DNA from: Betaproteobacteria bacterium
GTDB lineage: Bacteria > Pseudomonadota > Gammaproteobacteria > Burkholderiales > Rhodocyclaceae
Assembly (NCBI GenBank): GCA_009782565.1
Contig: WRIU01000004.1
Coordinates: forward strand, 147,187 to 211,186
Length of the DNA stretch: 64,000 nt
Reading direction: 5' to 3'
Shown one piece after another: positions 48,373-58,125 of the stretch. Within the stretch, counting starts at the first letter, position 1. The number at the start of each line of letters is the position of its first letter. The notes under the pieces were generated by a model, which made no database searches, was not told the origin of the DNA, and worked only from the letters and a program-made list of their open reading frames with translations. The position numbers were made by a program, and so were the translations under genes.

Positions 48373-49197
48373 TCACAGCCCCTGCGCGACAAGCCATTCA
48401 TCAATCCGGGCTGCAACCGTTTCCCAACCGTGTTCGAGCATCATCGCATGCCCCATGTTGAGGAAGATTTCCGGGTGGGTTCCGTAGGCGTTTGCGGTCA
48501 TCTGAACCTGACCGGGGGAAATCAGGCGGTCGTGTTGAGCGCCGAGCACCAGCATCGGCGCCCTGTAGACGCGGGAAGTGTCGGGCAGGCTGTAACAGGT
48601 CATGTCCCAGATCGCGCGAAGGGATTCGGGCTGAAACAGCTTCCAGTAACGTCGGAGCTTTTCGACGGCAATCGGCTGGTGGAAGAGTATCTGCTGCAAG
48701 CTGTCGGCGCTGGGTTCGCCGCCGCCCATGATCCGGTTGAGGTCGGTAAGCAGATGCGGGGCGGTAAATAACAGGCCGAGTGCGGAATAGATCAACCCCT
48801 GCGGCGGAACCGAAGCCATCAGCACGACGGCAGGGGCGGCGGCCCGTTCGAGATACTTCTGTATCACCATGCCGCCCATCGAGTGGCCGATCAGTATCGG
48901 GGGCGCGGGCAAGATCGCGACGGCCTCGGCAACATCGGCCACGTAGTGGTCAATGCTCAGATGGTCGAGATTGTCATGCCCAGGGCTGTTGCCATGCCCG
49001 CCAAGCGATACCGCATATGCGGCCCATCCGCGTTGGGCGAACCAGGGCAGAAAGTGTTCTTCCCAACACCAAGCGCCAGCGTATGCGCCATGTACGAAAA
49101 GAAGCGGCATCCGATGCCTGTGCGCCGCACCCGGCAGATGGCTGATGATTTCGAGCGCGCAATGGGAGTCCTCAGCGGGCTTGGCGGTTTTTTGCAT
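48373..49197 (-). CDS. Alpha/beta hydrolase
   Basis: 274 residues, alpha/beta-hydrolase fold. The oxyanion/His-Gly motif is LLFVHGAYAGAWCWEEHF, the nucleophile elbow is GHSMGGMV (Ser near 109), an acid is in VLGAQHDRLISPG and the catalytic His is in FLNMGHAMMLEHGW. Substrate cannot be read; BioH-like carboxylesterase or lysophospholipase activity are options. It is transcribed toward the Yip1 gene; a small inverted repeat TCTCAA-GAAT-TTGAGA (48332-48347) lies between. Confidence 0.88.
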   Translation of the reverse strand: MQKTAKPAEDSHCALEIISHLPGAAHRHRMPLLFVHGAYAGAWCWEEHFLPWFAQRGWAAYAVSLGGHGNSPGHDNLDHLSIDHYVADVAEAVAILPAPPILIGHSMGGMVIQKYLERAAAPAVVLMASVPPQGLIYSALGLLFTAPHLLTDLNRIMGGGEPSADSLQQILFHQPIAVEKLRRYWKLFQPESLRAIWDMTCYSLPDTSRVYRAPMLVLGAQHDRLISPGQVQMTANAYGTHPEIFLNMGHAMMLEHGWETVAARIDEWLVAQGL

Positions 49198-49292
49198 TTT
49201 CGGTTTGTTACCGGGTTTTCATGAAAGAAATGATGCCGGATTAAAAAAAACAGAAGTCAGTATCAAGACGGGCGCAGGAAAAGCTCAGAATA

Positions 49293-50528
49293 TCAGGGAA
49301 TAATTTTTTTCTCGTGACGTGTGAAACACTTGTGTACAGCCTCCACCCGCGCGGCATGCAGACGGGCGGGAATTTGCCGGGTGTCCTCGACAGAGCGGGC
49401 AAGCGCGCCGGCATCCACGCCGAGGAAGGCTTCCAGAGCCATCCGCCAGGATTCGGCAGACGGCCAGGGCGCGGGCCAATGGTCGCCGCGCCCGAAATAA
49501 TCGCAGGCGGCGGCCTCCAGCAAGGCAAGGAAACGCTCCGGGCGGCGCGCGCAATCGCAGCGTTCGAGCAAGCTGGCGATGGTGTTCGGGCGCATTTCGC
49601 CGATCAGCCCCAGGTTGCCGTGCTCGCGGGCGAACAGCACGGCAAAATCGCGGCAACTGGCCGGGGCGCGCAAGCGTTCCGAGATTTGCTTGGCGAGCGG
49701 CGTGCTCCGGGCTTCGTGTCCGTAATGGTGCGGCAAAATATCAGCGGGAGTCTCTGCCTTGCCGAGATCGTGCAGCAGACAGGCCCAGCGGATTTCCAGA
49801 CTGTGCCCGGCTGAAGCAGCGTAGTCGATGACCTGCATCGTGTGTTCGCCGGTATCGATTTCGGGATGAAAGGCCGGGGGTTGCGGTACGCCAAACAGGC
49901 GGTCGAGTTCGGGGAGGATGCGGGCGAGCGCGCCGCATTCGCGCAGGACGCGGAACATCCGCGATGGGCGCTCCTCCATGAGCCCGCGCGAAAGCTCTTT
50001 CCACACCCGCTCTGGCGTGAGGTGGTTAAGCTCGCCGCTCTCACTCATCGAGCGCATGAGCGAGAGCGTTTCCGGCGCAAGGCTGAAGCCAGGCAGACGG
50101 GCGGCAAAACGCGCTGTTCGCAGGACGCGCAAAGGGTCTTCGGCGAAAGCCGGGCCAACATGGCGCAGGACTTTGGCTTCGAGGTCGCGCGCGCCTCCGT
50201 AGGGGTCGATCAGCGCGCCGTCAGCTTCACGGGCAATGGCATTGATCGTGAGGTCCCGCCGCGAGAGGTCTTCTTCCAGGGTGACATCGGGCGCGGCATG
50301 GCAGACAAACCCGGTATAACCGCGCCCGCTCTTGCGTTCGGTACGCGCCAGCGCATATTCCTCGCGCGTTTCCGGGTGCAGGAAGACGGGAAAATCCCGC
50401 CCAACGGGACGAAAACCGCGCGCGAGCATCGCCTCGGGCGTCTCCCCCACGACGACCCAGTCCCGATCTTTGACCGGCAAGCCGAGCAGGGCATCCCGCA
50501 CAGTGCCGCCGACCAGATACGCGCGCAT
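49293..50528 (-). CDS. cca: Multifunctional CCA-adding tRNA nucleotidyltransferase
   Basis: 411 residues. The class II head reads YLVGGTVRDALLGLPVKDRDWVVVG, then LSRRDLTINAIA and RVLRTARFAARLPG; the C-terminal HD domain has LLHDLGKAETPADILPHHYGHE. With head plus HD domain it is the E. coli-type enzyme, which adds CCA and has phosphatase/phosphodiesterase activities. The slt stop lies 14 bp upstream on the same strand, so the two may be cotranscribed. Confidence 0.95.
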   Translation of the reverse strand: MRAYLVGGTVRDALLGLPVKDRDWVVVGETPEAMLARGFRPVGRDFPVFLHPETREEYALARTERKSGRGYTGFVCHAAPDVTLEEDLSRRDLTINAIAREADGALIDPYGGARDLEAKVLRHVGPAFAEDPLRVLRTARFAARLPGFSLAPETLSLMRSMSESGELNHLTPERVWKELSRGLMEERPSRMFRVLRECGALARILPELDRLFGVPQPPAFHPEIDTGEHTMQVIDYAASAGHSLEIRWACLLHDLGKAETPADILPHHYGHEARSTPLAKQISERLRAPASCRDFAVLFAREHGNLGLIGEMRPNTIASLLERCDCARRPERFLALLEAAACDYFGRGDHWPAPWPSAESWRMALEAFLGVDAGALARSVEDTRQIPARLHAARVEAVHKCFTRHEKKIIP

Positions 50529-50542
50529 GTCCGGCTCCGCTT

Positions 50543-52777
50543 TCAGTCCGACATCTTCGGCAGGATCGTGCCGAGGCGCGCCTTGAGCGATTGCGGCTTG
50601 CCTTCGAGCAGGGCGGCGTAGATGGCGGTGTTGGCCATGACGTGCTTGACGTACTCGCGGGTTTCTTCAAAGGGGATGGTCTCGGCGTAAACCGCGCCTT
50701 CCAGCGATTGGCCGCCGCGCCAGCGCCGTGCGCGGCCGGGGCCGGCATTGTAGCCAGCCGCAGCCAGCACATAATCTTCTTCGAGTTCGTCGAGGAGGAT
50801 TCGCATGTAGCCGGTTCCAATTTCCACATTCGTTGCAGGGTCACGCAATAGGCCGGGGTGATAGTACATACCAAGCTGCTTGGCGACCCATTTGCCGGTT
50901 TTCGGCATGACCTGCATCAACCCCTGTGCCCCAACGGGGGAACGGGCAGGAATGATGAAACGGCTCTCCTGCCGCATCACGCCATAGACCCAACTCAGGT
51001 CGAGGCGATTGGTGCGCGCGCGCGGTTCGATGAGTTCGCGGTATGGAGTGAGAAAACGCAATTCCCAAGCCCCTGCCGGGTTGGCGAGTTCGGCGGAGGT
51101 GATGGCACGGTCGTAAAGATGGTTTTTCAGAGCCAGTTGCGCCGCAGCGAGACGAAAGTCCTCGTCGCGCCCACGCAGCGCCCAGTTCCATTCGCGGATG
51201 GCATCCATACGCAAATCGACCCGGAAAAGAGCCATCGCGCGCTGAAAGCCCGGATGCTTGTCGACACTCGGCCCGTTGACGGCTGCGGCGGCAACGCTTC
51301 CTCCTGCTCCGGCCTCGGCCTGTATCGCTTCGCCGTTGCTTTCTCCACCATTGTCCCCTTCGGCACCCTCGGCAGAGTCTGATTCAGATTCAGCGTCACC
51401 ACCTTCAGCAGACTCTTCTGCGGCTGTCTTTGCGGCCATATCTGCGGTAGAAGCGGCAAGCGCCGTGTGCGCCACGCGCGGGTCGAACGGGTTCCCCAGT
51501 TCTTCATTGGCAAGAATGCCGTAAAAATTCGCCACGCTGGCGATGCGCCGAAATTCCTTTTCCGCTTCACTCGTCCGCTTTAGCGCTTTCAAAGCGCGCC
51601 CCCGCCAGTAAATCCATTCCGGCAGGGTACGTTCTTCGGCACTGAGCTTATCAATGGCCGCAAGTACCCCCGGCCAGTCACCAACGCGCAACGGTACGCG
51701 TACACGCCATGCGCGTTGGGACACGCTCATCGAAGCGTCACCGGCGTTGCGGAACCAGGTTGCGGCTTCCGGGCTGTGGTTCTGAGCCGCATGCAGGGCC
51801 AGCACACCCCAGGCATGGGCACGTTCCTCGGGGGTAAGTTGACCAGAGATACGTTGGAAGCGGATATATGCGCCGGACACATCCGTGCGCGCCAGCCTTG
51901 TTAGCGCTACCAGAGCCATTTCCCGTCCCGCACGGTTATTGGCGAAATTGGGCGGCAGACAGTCGAGAGGGCGTTTCGGTTTACGAACGACCCGCTTGGA
52001 AGCTTTCTTGGAAGCCTTTCCGGAAGCCTTTCCGGAAGCCTTCGCTGGAGCCTTTACGCTGTCTGCGGCGCGGCAATCGAGAAACTGTTTCGGGTTGCGG
52101 GCGGCCTGCTCGAAAACCCTCATGCTGTCTGCGGCAAGCCAACCGAGAACCACCCGCGCATGCCCCGGCGATTTGGTATCGACCCGGCGGCGGAAAAGCC
52201 GCCAAGCATCGTTCGTGCTGACATTTCCCTGGAAGACCGCCTCGCGCAGCACGGATGTGCAAGAGGAATGCACGAAGGTCATGGAACCCCAGTTTTTGGC
52301 AACTTCGCCGAGAACTTTCCTGTCCCCGGTCGCCAGCCGCGCATTCCATGCCTGACAGCGCATTTCATTGTCCGGGTTTTGCAGGCCTGGATAAATCTGG
52401 AGAAAATAAGACCAGTCCCCATCCCTTGCCATTCGGCGCAACCAATCCGCGCGCAGGCGTTCCGCGAGAAATGTGCCGGCTTCATCCAAAATGAATTTGT
52501 TCAGTGCGCTTTCCTGCGGCATGGAAAATGTCTTCGCCAGACTGTCGGAAAGCAGCCAGTAGCGGATATAGCTATCGAGCGGATGACCGCTTGCCTGACT
52601 GGCAAGGTTTTCGAGCTTGTTTCGATCACCAGCGCGCGCTGCATCCCGCGCAGCGAGAAACCGGGTCTCGGCTGCCGAATAAGCGTCACCCGGCTGCGCG
52701 TGGGCAAAAGCGCAGAGACACACCGAAGCAATGGCCACCGCAGAACGGACGACGGCCTGGACGATGATTTTATTCAT
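50543..52777 (-). CDS. slt: Soluble lytic murein transglycosylase
   Basis: 744 residues from MNKIIVQ, with a signal peptide ending near AHA (25-28). An alpha-superhelical U/L domain is followed by the SLT domain: catalytic Glu in YGVMRQESRFIIPARSPVGAQGLMQVMPKTG, then AAGYNAGPGRARRW. It cleaves peptidoglycan glycan strands to anhydromuropeptides. Two low-complexity insertions are unusual: a Lys/Ala stretch near 240-272 (KASGKASGKASKKASK) and an acidic stretch near 446-496 (AEGGDAESESDSAEG). The upstream in-frame extension to 52834 lacks a signal peptide start. Confidence 0.93.
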   Translation of the reverse strand: MNKIIVQAVVRSAVAIASVCLCAFAHAQPGDAYSAAETRFLAARDAARAGDRNKLENLASQASGHPLDSYIRYWLLSDSLAKTFSMPQESALNKFILDEAGTFLAERLRADWLRRMARDGDWSYFLQIYPGLQNPDNEMRCQAWNARLATGDRKVLGEVAKNWGSMTFVHSSCTSVLREAVFQGNVSTNDAWRLFRRRVDTKSPGHARVVLGWLAADSMRVFEQAARNPKQFLDCRAADSVKAPAKASGKASGKASKKASKRVVRKPKRPLDCLPPNFANNRAGREMALVALTRLARTDVSGAYIRFQRISGQLTPEERAHAWGVLALHAAQNHSPEAATWFRNAGDASMSVSQRAWRVRVPLRVGDWPGVLAAIDKLSAEERTLPEWIYWRGRALKALKRTSEAEKEFRRIASVANFYGILANEELGNPFDPRVAHTALAASTADMAAKTAAEESAEGGDAESESDSAEGAEGDNGGESNGEAIQAEAGAGGSVAAAAVNGPSVDKHPGFQRAMALFRVDLRMDAIREWNWALRGRDEDFRLAAAQLALKNHLYDRAITSAELANPAGAWELRFLTPYRELIEPRARTNRLDLSWVYGVMRQESRFIIPARSPVGAQGLMQVMPKTGKWVAKQLGMYYHPGLLRDPATNVEIGTGYMRILLDELEEDYVLAAAGYNAGPGRARRWRGGQSLEGAVYAETIPFEETREYVKHVMANTAIYAALLEGKPQSLKARLGTILPKMSD

Positions 52778-52904
52778 CCGGCAAGAACTCCCCCAGAAAG
52801 ATGTTGGGCAATTAAAATCATAGAACCTTACCATAAGGTACAGATATTCGCCGGGGACGGTTAGAATTCGCTTTTTTGTCTTGTCCGCCGGGAAACCTCC
52901 CTCG

Positions 52905-54167
52905 ATGTTCTATGAACTTTTCGTCGGCCTGCGCTATACCCGATCACGCAGGCGCGCCCAAGGACGTAACCGCCTCGTCTCCTTCATTTCGCTCGTATCC
53001 ATCCTCGGCATCGCACTTGGCGTCATGACGCTTATCGTCGTGCTTTCGGTAATGAACGGTTTTCAGGAAGAACTGCGCGACCGCACTTTGGGCGTGGCTT
53101 CACATATCGAAGTGGAATCGGTCGAAGGCAATGGCCGCGTACTGAACTGGCAACAGGTCATCGAAGACGCCCGCCAACACCCCGAAGTCACGGCAGCGGC
53201 TCCCTACATAAACGAACAGGGGATGCTGACGCTTGGCGAGGCCGCACGCGGCGCACAGATACGGGGCATCCTCCCCGAGCCGGAAAGCACGGTGGCAAGC
53301 TTCGATAAATACATGCGGGTAGGTTCGCTCGATGCTTTGCAACCTGGAAATTTCGGCATCATCCTCGGACGCGACCTGGCTCGCGCCCTGGGCGTGAGGC
53401 CGGGCAGCAAACTGACCCTGATCGCACCGCAAGGCATGGTGACACCGGCGGCAGTCATGCCGCGTATGCGCCAATTCGAGGTCGTCGGTATTTTCGATGC
53501 CGGGATGATCCAGTACGACTCCGCCCTCGCACTCATCCACTTGGCCGATGCCCAGGCGCTCTACCGCATGAATGACGCCGTCAGCGGAGTGCGGTTGCGG
53601 CTCAAAGACCTCTTTGCCGCGCCCTCCGTGTCGCGCGAACTGGCCGAGATCATCACTACACCGGATCTGGCGCTACGCGACTGGACGCACATCCATGCCG
53701 CCTTCTTCCGCGCCGTGGCGTTGGAAAAAACCATGATGGCCCTCTTCCTGTTCCTGATCGTAGGCGTCGCGGCCTTCAACGTCGTCGCCAGCCTCACCAT
53801 GACCGTACAGGAAAAAGCCGCCGACATTGCCATCCTACGCACCCTTGGCGCCTCGCCCATCTCGATCATGACGGTTTTCATCATCCAGGGCTCCATCATC
53901 GGCGTAGTCGGGCTGCTGGCGGGACTGGCGGGCGGGCTGGGCATCGCTTTCAATCTCGACGTCGTCATTCCGGCGCTTGAACATCTTTTCGGCACGACGC
54001 TCTGGGACAAAAACATTTATTTCATCAGCGAACTGCCCTCGAAAGTGCTGGCGGGCGACGTTGCCACCATCCTGACCGTCTCCTTCCTGCTGACATTGAT
54101 TGCCGCGATTTACCCAAGTTGGCGGGCATCCCGCGTGAAACCGGCGGAGGCGCTGCGTTATGAATGA
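52905..54167 (+). CDS. lolC: Lipoprotein-releasing ABC transporter permease (LolC/E)
   Basis: 420 residues, FtsX/MacB-type. [60 protein letters not shown] is the LolC/E N-terminus; a large periplasmic domain and three C-terminal helices ([42 protein letters not shown]) follow. With LolD it extracts lipoproteins from the inner membrane to LolA. Only one permease gene is present here, so it may act as a homodimer (LolF-like). It overlaps lolD by 8 nt. Confidence 0.94.
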   Translation: MFYELFVGLRYTRSRRRAQGRNRLVSFISLVSILGIALGVMTLIVVLSVMNGFQEELRDRTLGVASHIEVESVEGNGRVLNWQQVIEDARQHPEVTAAAPYINEQGMLTLGEAARGAQIRGILPEPESTVASFDKYMRVGSLDALQPGNFGIILGRDLARALGVRPGSKLTLIAPQGMVTPAAVMPRMRQFEVVGIFDAGMIQYDSALALIHLADAQALYRMNDAVSGVRLRLKDLFAAPSVSRELAEIITTPDLALRDWTHIHAAFFRAVALEKTMMALFLFLIVGVAAFNVVASLTMTVQEKAADIAILRTLGASPISIMTVFIIQGSIIGVVGLLAGLAGGLGIAFNLDVVIPALEHLFGTTLWDKNIYFISELPSKVLAGDVATILTVSFLLTLIAAIYPSWRASRVKPAEALRYE

Positions 54168-54867
54168 GACAGATGCGATATTGAGTTGCCAGGGGCTGGT
54201 CAAGTATTTCCGCGAAGGCTCCAACGCGGTGCAAGTGCTCAAAGGGGTTGATTGCGAAATCAAACGCGGCGAACGGCTCGCGGTCATCGGCGCATCCGGT
54301 TCCGGCAAGAGCACGCTGCTTCACCTGCTCGGTGGGCTGGACGCGCCAAGCAAGGGAAGCGTCAAATTGCTTGGCACAAATTTTTCCTCCATGCCCGAAA
54401 CCGCGCGCGGGTTCTTGCGAAACAAAACCCTGGGTTTCGTATACCAGTTCCATCACTTGCTCCCCGAATTTACCGCGCTGGAAAACGTCGCCATGCCGCT
54501 CTACATCCGGCGCATGGACAAGAAACAAGCCAACGCCCGCGCCGAAGCCATGCTGCGGGAAGTCGGGCTGGGGCACCGGTTCGACCATACCCCAAGCGAA
54601 CTTTCCGGCGGCGAGCGCCAACGCACTGCCATTGCCCGCGCCCTGGTGACGGAACCCGCCTGTGTGCTCGCCGACGAGCCAACCGGCAACCTCGACCGTC
54701 ACACTGCCGAAGCCGTGTTCGACCTGATGATGGCCCTCAACGAAAAACTGGCGACAAGCTTCATCATCGTTACCCACGATGAAACGCTCGCGCGGCGCAG
54801 CGAGCGGGTCTTGCGGCTGGTGGATGGGGTACTGGAGCCGGACAGGGGTGAGGCGCACACGGCGTAA
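54160..54867 (+). CDS. lolD: Lipoprotein-releasing system ATPase LolD
   Basis: 235 residues. Walker [17 protein letters not shown] (about 45-60), signature [15 protein letters not shown], Walker [12 protein letters not shown] and the H-loop VTHDE are complete. [13 protein letters not shown] is the Q-loop region typical of LolD. It powers lipoprotein release with the permease upstream. bioA starts 14 bp after the stop, so the lol pair and the biotin genes may share a transcript. Confidence 0.95.
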   Translation: MNETDAILSCQGLVKYFREGSNAVQVLKGVDCEIKRGERLAVIGASGSGKSTLLHLLGGLDAPSKGSVKLLGTNFSSMPETARGFLRNKTLGFVYQFHHLLPEFTALENVAMPLYIRRMDKKQANARAEAMLREVGLGHRFDHTPSELSGGERQRTAIARALVTEPACVLADEPTGNLDRHTAEAVFDLMMALNEKLATSFIIVTHDETLARRSERVLRLVDGVLEPDRGEAHTA

Positions 54868-54881
54868 GGAAATTGAAACAA

Positions 54882-56198
54882 ATGCCTGCAACGCTCCTGC
54901 AACGCTCGCTTACCGCCGTCTGGCATCCGTGTACCCAGATGAAACACCACGAAACCCTGCCCCTCACGCCGGTGGTCGGGGGCGAAGGGCCATGGCTCGT
55001 CACGGAAGACGGCAGGCGGCTGCTGGACGGCATCAGTTCATGGTGGGTCAACCTTTTCGGGCACTGCAACCCTCGCATCAACGCGGCGCTGCGCGACCAA
55101 CTCGAACGGCTGGAGCATGTGCTGCTCGCGGGGTTTACGCATCCTCCAGTCGTGGAACTTTCCGAACGGCTGGCGGCGCTCACGGGAGGCGCGCTGGGGC
55201 ATGCTTTTTATGCTTCGGACGGGGCTTCGGCCACGGAAATCGCGCTGAAGATGAGTTTTCACGCATGGCGCAACCGGGGATTGCCCCATAAAAACCGTTT
55301 CCTGTGCCTGGAAGGCAGTTATCACGGAGAAACCGTAGGGGCGCTGGCCGTGACGGACGTGCCCTTGTTCAGGGATGCTTACGCGCCGCTGGTGCGGCAG
55401 GCAAGCACCGTCCCTTCCCCGGACGCGCGGCGGGCTGCGCCGGGAGAAACCGCCGCCGACGTGGCGCGCCGTGCCGCCGAGGCGCTGGAAGCGCACCTGG
55501 AGGCGGAAAACGGGCAGGTTGCGGCGCTTATCCTGGAACCATTGGTGCAGGGCGCAGCCGGAATGGTGATGTACGACCCGGAATACCTGCGGCTGGCGCG
55601 CGCGCTCTGCGACCGTTATCAAGCGCACTTGATCTGCGATGAAATTGCCGTGGGCTGTGGCCGCACAGGCACGTTCTTCGCACATGAACAAGCGGGGATC
55701 CGCCCGGATTTGCTATGCCTTTCCAAGGGAATTTCCGGCGGCTACCTGCCGCTGTCCGTGGTGCTTTGCCACGAGGAGATTTTCCGCACCTTCTACGACT
55801 CCGATACACGAAAAGCCTTTCTGCATTCGCATTCCTATACGGGCAACCCGCTGGCTTGCCGCGCGGCGCTGGCGACGCTGGATATTTTTGAGGAAGACGA
55901 TGTGCTGGCGGCAAACCGCAAGCGCGCGGAATCATTGGGACGTTTGCTGGAAGAGGCGTTTTCCGGCCATGCGGCCGTTCGTCACCTGCGCCAGCGCGGC
56001 ATGATCGCGGCCTTCGACGTAGAGGGCGCGGCAGACGACTTTTCGCGGCGGTTTTTCGCGGCGGCGCTGGAAGCGGGCGCGCTGTTGCGCCCCATCGGCA
56101 ACACAGTGTATTTCATGCCCCCTTACGTCATGGACGAGCCGGAACTGCGGGCACTGGTTGCCGCCGCCGCTGGCGCGCTGGAACAAACGCTGGCATGA
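54882..56198 (+). CDS. bioA: Adenosylmethionine-8-amino-7-oxononanoate aminotransferase
   Basis: 438 residues. BioA makes 7,8-diaminopelargonate from KAPA using SAM as amino donor. HPCTQMKHHETLPLTPVVGGEG and SSWWVNLFGHCNPRINAAL are BioA hallmarks; GSYHGETVGALAVTD and the PLP Lys in LCLSKGISGGYLPLS follow. AAGGA lies upstream of the ATG at 54882; a TTG at 54873 is too close to it. The stop overlaps bioF in ATGA. Confidence 0.95.
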   Translation: MPATLLQRSLTAVWHPCTQMKHHETLPLTPVVGGEGPWLVTEDGRRLLDGISSWWVNLFGHCNPRINAALRDQLERLEHVLLAGFTHPPVVELSERLAALTGGALGHAFYASDGASATEIALKMSFHAWRNRGLPHKNRFLCLEGSYHGETVGALAVTDVPLFRDAYAPLVRQASTVPSPDARRAAPGETAADVARRAAEALEAHLEAENGQVAALILEPLVQGAAGMVMYDPEYLRLARALCDRYQAHLICDEIAVGCGRTGTFFAHEQAGIRPDLLCLSKGISGGYLPLSVVLCHEEIFRTFYDSDTRKAFLHSHSYTGNPLACRAALATLDIFEEDDVLAANRKRAESLGRLLEEAFSGHAAVRHLRQRGMIAAFDVEGAADDFSRRFFAAALEAGALLRPIGNTVYFMPPYVMDEPELRALVAAAAGALEQTLA

Positions 56199-57358
56199 AC
56201 CGGCTCGATCACCTGCGCGCTGCGCTCGACAAGCTCGATTCCGATCACCTGCGCCGCGTCCGGCGCGACATCGAGACCCCCTGCTCGCCCCATGTCGTCA
56301 TCGGCGGACGGTCTTTCACGGTGTTTTGCAGCAATGATTACCTCGGGCTGGCGGGAGACCCCCGGCTGGCCGAGGCACTGGCCGAGGGCGCGCGGCGATG
56401 GGGCATCGGCGCGGGCGCTTCGCATCTGGTCTCCGGCCACTACCTCGTGCAACACATGCTCGAAGAACGGCTGGCGGCTTTCGTCGGGCGCGAACGGGCG
56501 CTGGTGTTTTCTTCGGGCTTCATGGCGAACATGGGCATCATCCCGGCGCTGGTCGGGCGCAATGACGCAATTTTCGCCGACCGCCTGAATCATGCCTCGC
56601 TGATCGACGGCATGCTGCTCTCACGCGCCGGCGTGCACCGTTTCCCACACCTGGACATGGCCGCGCTGGAACGGCAGCTTGCGGCAAGCGCGGCTCAGAC
56701 AAAGCTGATTGTCAGCGATTCGGTGTTCAGCATGGATGGCGATGTCGCGCCCTTGCGGGAGTTGATGGCGCTCGCGGAACGATTCGATGCCTGGCTGCTC
56801 GTCGACGACGCGCACGGCTTCGGCGTACTTGGGCCACAGGGCCGCGGCGCGCTAGCGGAAGCGGGCATCGACGGCTGGCGGCTCATCCAGATGGCTACGC
56901 TCTCCAAGGCCGCCGGGGTTTCGGGCGCATTCGTCGCCGGGAACTCGACCGTCATCGAATGGCTGATGCAGAAAGCGCGCACCTACATTTTCACCACGGG
57001 TTCCCCCCCGGCACTGGCGCAAACCCTCGCTGCCAGCATCGAACTCATCGAAGCAGGCGGTGAGCGGCGCGCCCATCTTGCAGCGCTGATCGAACGCCTG
57101 ACAAAAGGCTTGGCTCAGGAACGCTGGAAATTGCTGCCCTCGCGCACGCCAATCCAGCCCCTCATCGTGGGGGAAAACGCATCCGCATTGGCACTTGGGG
57201 ACGCGCTCATGGAAGAAGGGCTGTGGATACCGGCGATTCGCCCGCCTACGGTTCCCGCAGGCAGCGCACGGCTACGCATCACGCTGTCGGCAGCGCACAC
57301 ATCAGCCGATGTCGACCGCCTCATTGAGGCCATCAACCGCCTGGAAAAGACCCTGTGA
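56195..57358 (+). CDS. bioF: 8-amino-7-oxononanoate synthase
   Basis: 387 residues. BioF condenses pimeloyl-ACP/CoA with L-alanine (PLP). FTVFCSNDYLGLAGDPRL, GAGASHLVSGHY, RLNHASLIDGMLLSRA and the PLP Lys in ATLSKAAGVSGAFVAG are all present. It lies in a chain of 4-nt overlaps: ATGA with bioA, GTGA with bioH. Confidence 0.96.
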   Translation: MNRLDHLRAALDKLDSDHLRRVRRDIETPCSPHVVIGGRSFTVFCSNDYLGLAGDPRLAEALAEGARRWGIGAGASHLVSGHYLVQHMLEERLAAFVGRERALVFSSGFMANMGIIPALVGRNDAIFADRLNHASLIDGMLLSRAGVHRFPHLDMAALERQLAASAAQTKLIVSDSVFSMDGDVAPLRELMALAERFDAWLLVDDAHGFGVLGPQGRGALAEAGIDGWRLIQMATLSKAAGVSGAFVAGNSTVIEWLMQKARTYIFTTGSPPALAQTLAASIELIEAGGERRAHLAALIERLTKGLAQERWKLLPSRTPIQPLIVGENASALALGDALMEEGLWIPAIRPPTVPAGSARLRITLSAAHTSADVDRLIEAINRLEKTL

Positions 57359-58125
57359 CCCGGAAGAAAAAAGCGCCTTTGCTCTTCCTGCATGGTTGGG
57401 CGATGACCCCGGCGGTGTGGCAAGCCTTGATTGCGGCGCTCATCACGGAAAATGCCGATTTCGAGATACACGCCCCTGCCCTGCCCGGCCACGACGGCCA
57501 CGCCATCGACTTCGCGCCTACGCTTGCCGCCTGGGTCGATGCGCTCGCCCCCGCCTTGCCTTCGAGCACCACCGTAATCGGCTGGTCGCTCGGAACCGCG
57601 CTCGCGCTGGAACTCGCCCGGTCCCGGCCTGAGCGCGTGGAGCGTCTGATTCTTCTGGGAGCCACGCCACGCTTCATCTCCGCGCCCGATTGGCCGCATG
57701 GGCTGGACGCAGCGGTCGTTACTTCCTTTACCGATGGATACCTCAGCCAGCCAACCCAGACCCTGCGCCGTTTCCTGGCCTTGCAAACTCTGGGGGACGC
57801 TTCTCGTCGGCGACTGTCGCCCCAACTCGAAGCCGCCGCCGTCCCACACGCCGGACACCCCCTGCCCGCGCTCGCCGACGGATTGAAAATTCTCGCGGAA
57901 AGCGACCTGCGCCCCTGGCTCGCGGAAATCCGGCAACCTGTTCACCTCATCCACGGCGACAATGATGCGCTGATGCCGCTCGAAGCCGCGCGATGGCTCG
58001 CCGCCGCCCTGCCCCATGCCCGCCTGAGCGTATATGAACACTGCGGCCACGCCCCTTTGCTCTCGCGCCCGGAGGGCTGCGCGGCGTTGATTCGCACCAG
58101 CCTCGATGGACAAGGCGAACCATGA
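57355..58125 (+). CDS. bioH: Pimeloyl-ACP methyl ester carboxylesterase
   Basis: 256 residues, alpha/beta hydrolase. LLFLHGWAMTPAVWQ, the nucleophile elbow GWSLGTALALELA (Ser near 82) and the late catalytic His in YEHCGHAPLLSRPEG match BioH. It releases pimeloyl-ACP from its methyl ester and so ends the BioC-shielded elongation. The start is GTG overlapping the bioF stop. Position between bioF and bioC strongly supports BioH over a generic esterase. Confidence 0.93.
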   Translation: MTRKKKAPLLFLHGWAMTPAVWQALIAALITENADFEIHAPALPGHDGHAIDFAPTLAAWVDALAPALPSSTTVIGWSLGTALALELARSRPERVERLILLGATPRFISAPDWPHGLDAAVVTSFTDGYLSQPTQTLRRFLALQTLGDASRRRLSPQLEAAAVPHAGHPLPALADGLKILAESDLRPWLAEIRQPVHLIHGDNDALMPLEAARWLAAALPHARLSVYEHCGHAPLLSRPEGCAALIRTSLDGQGEP

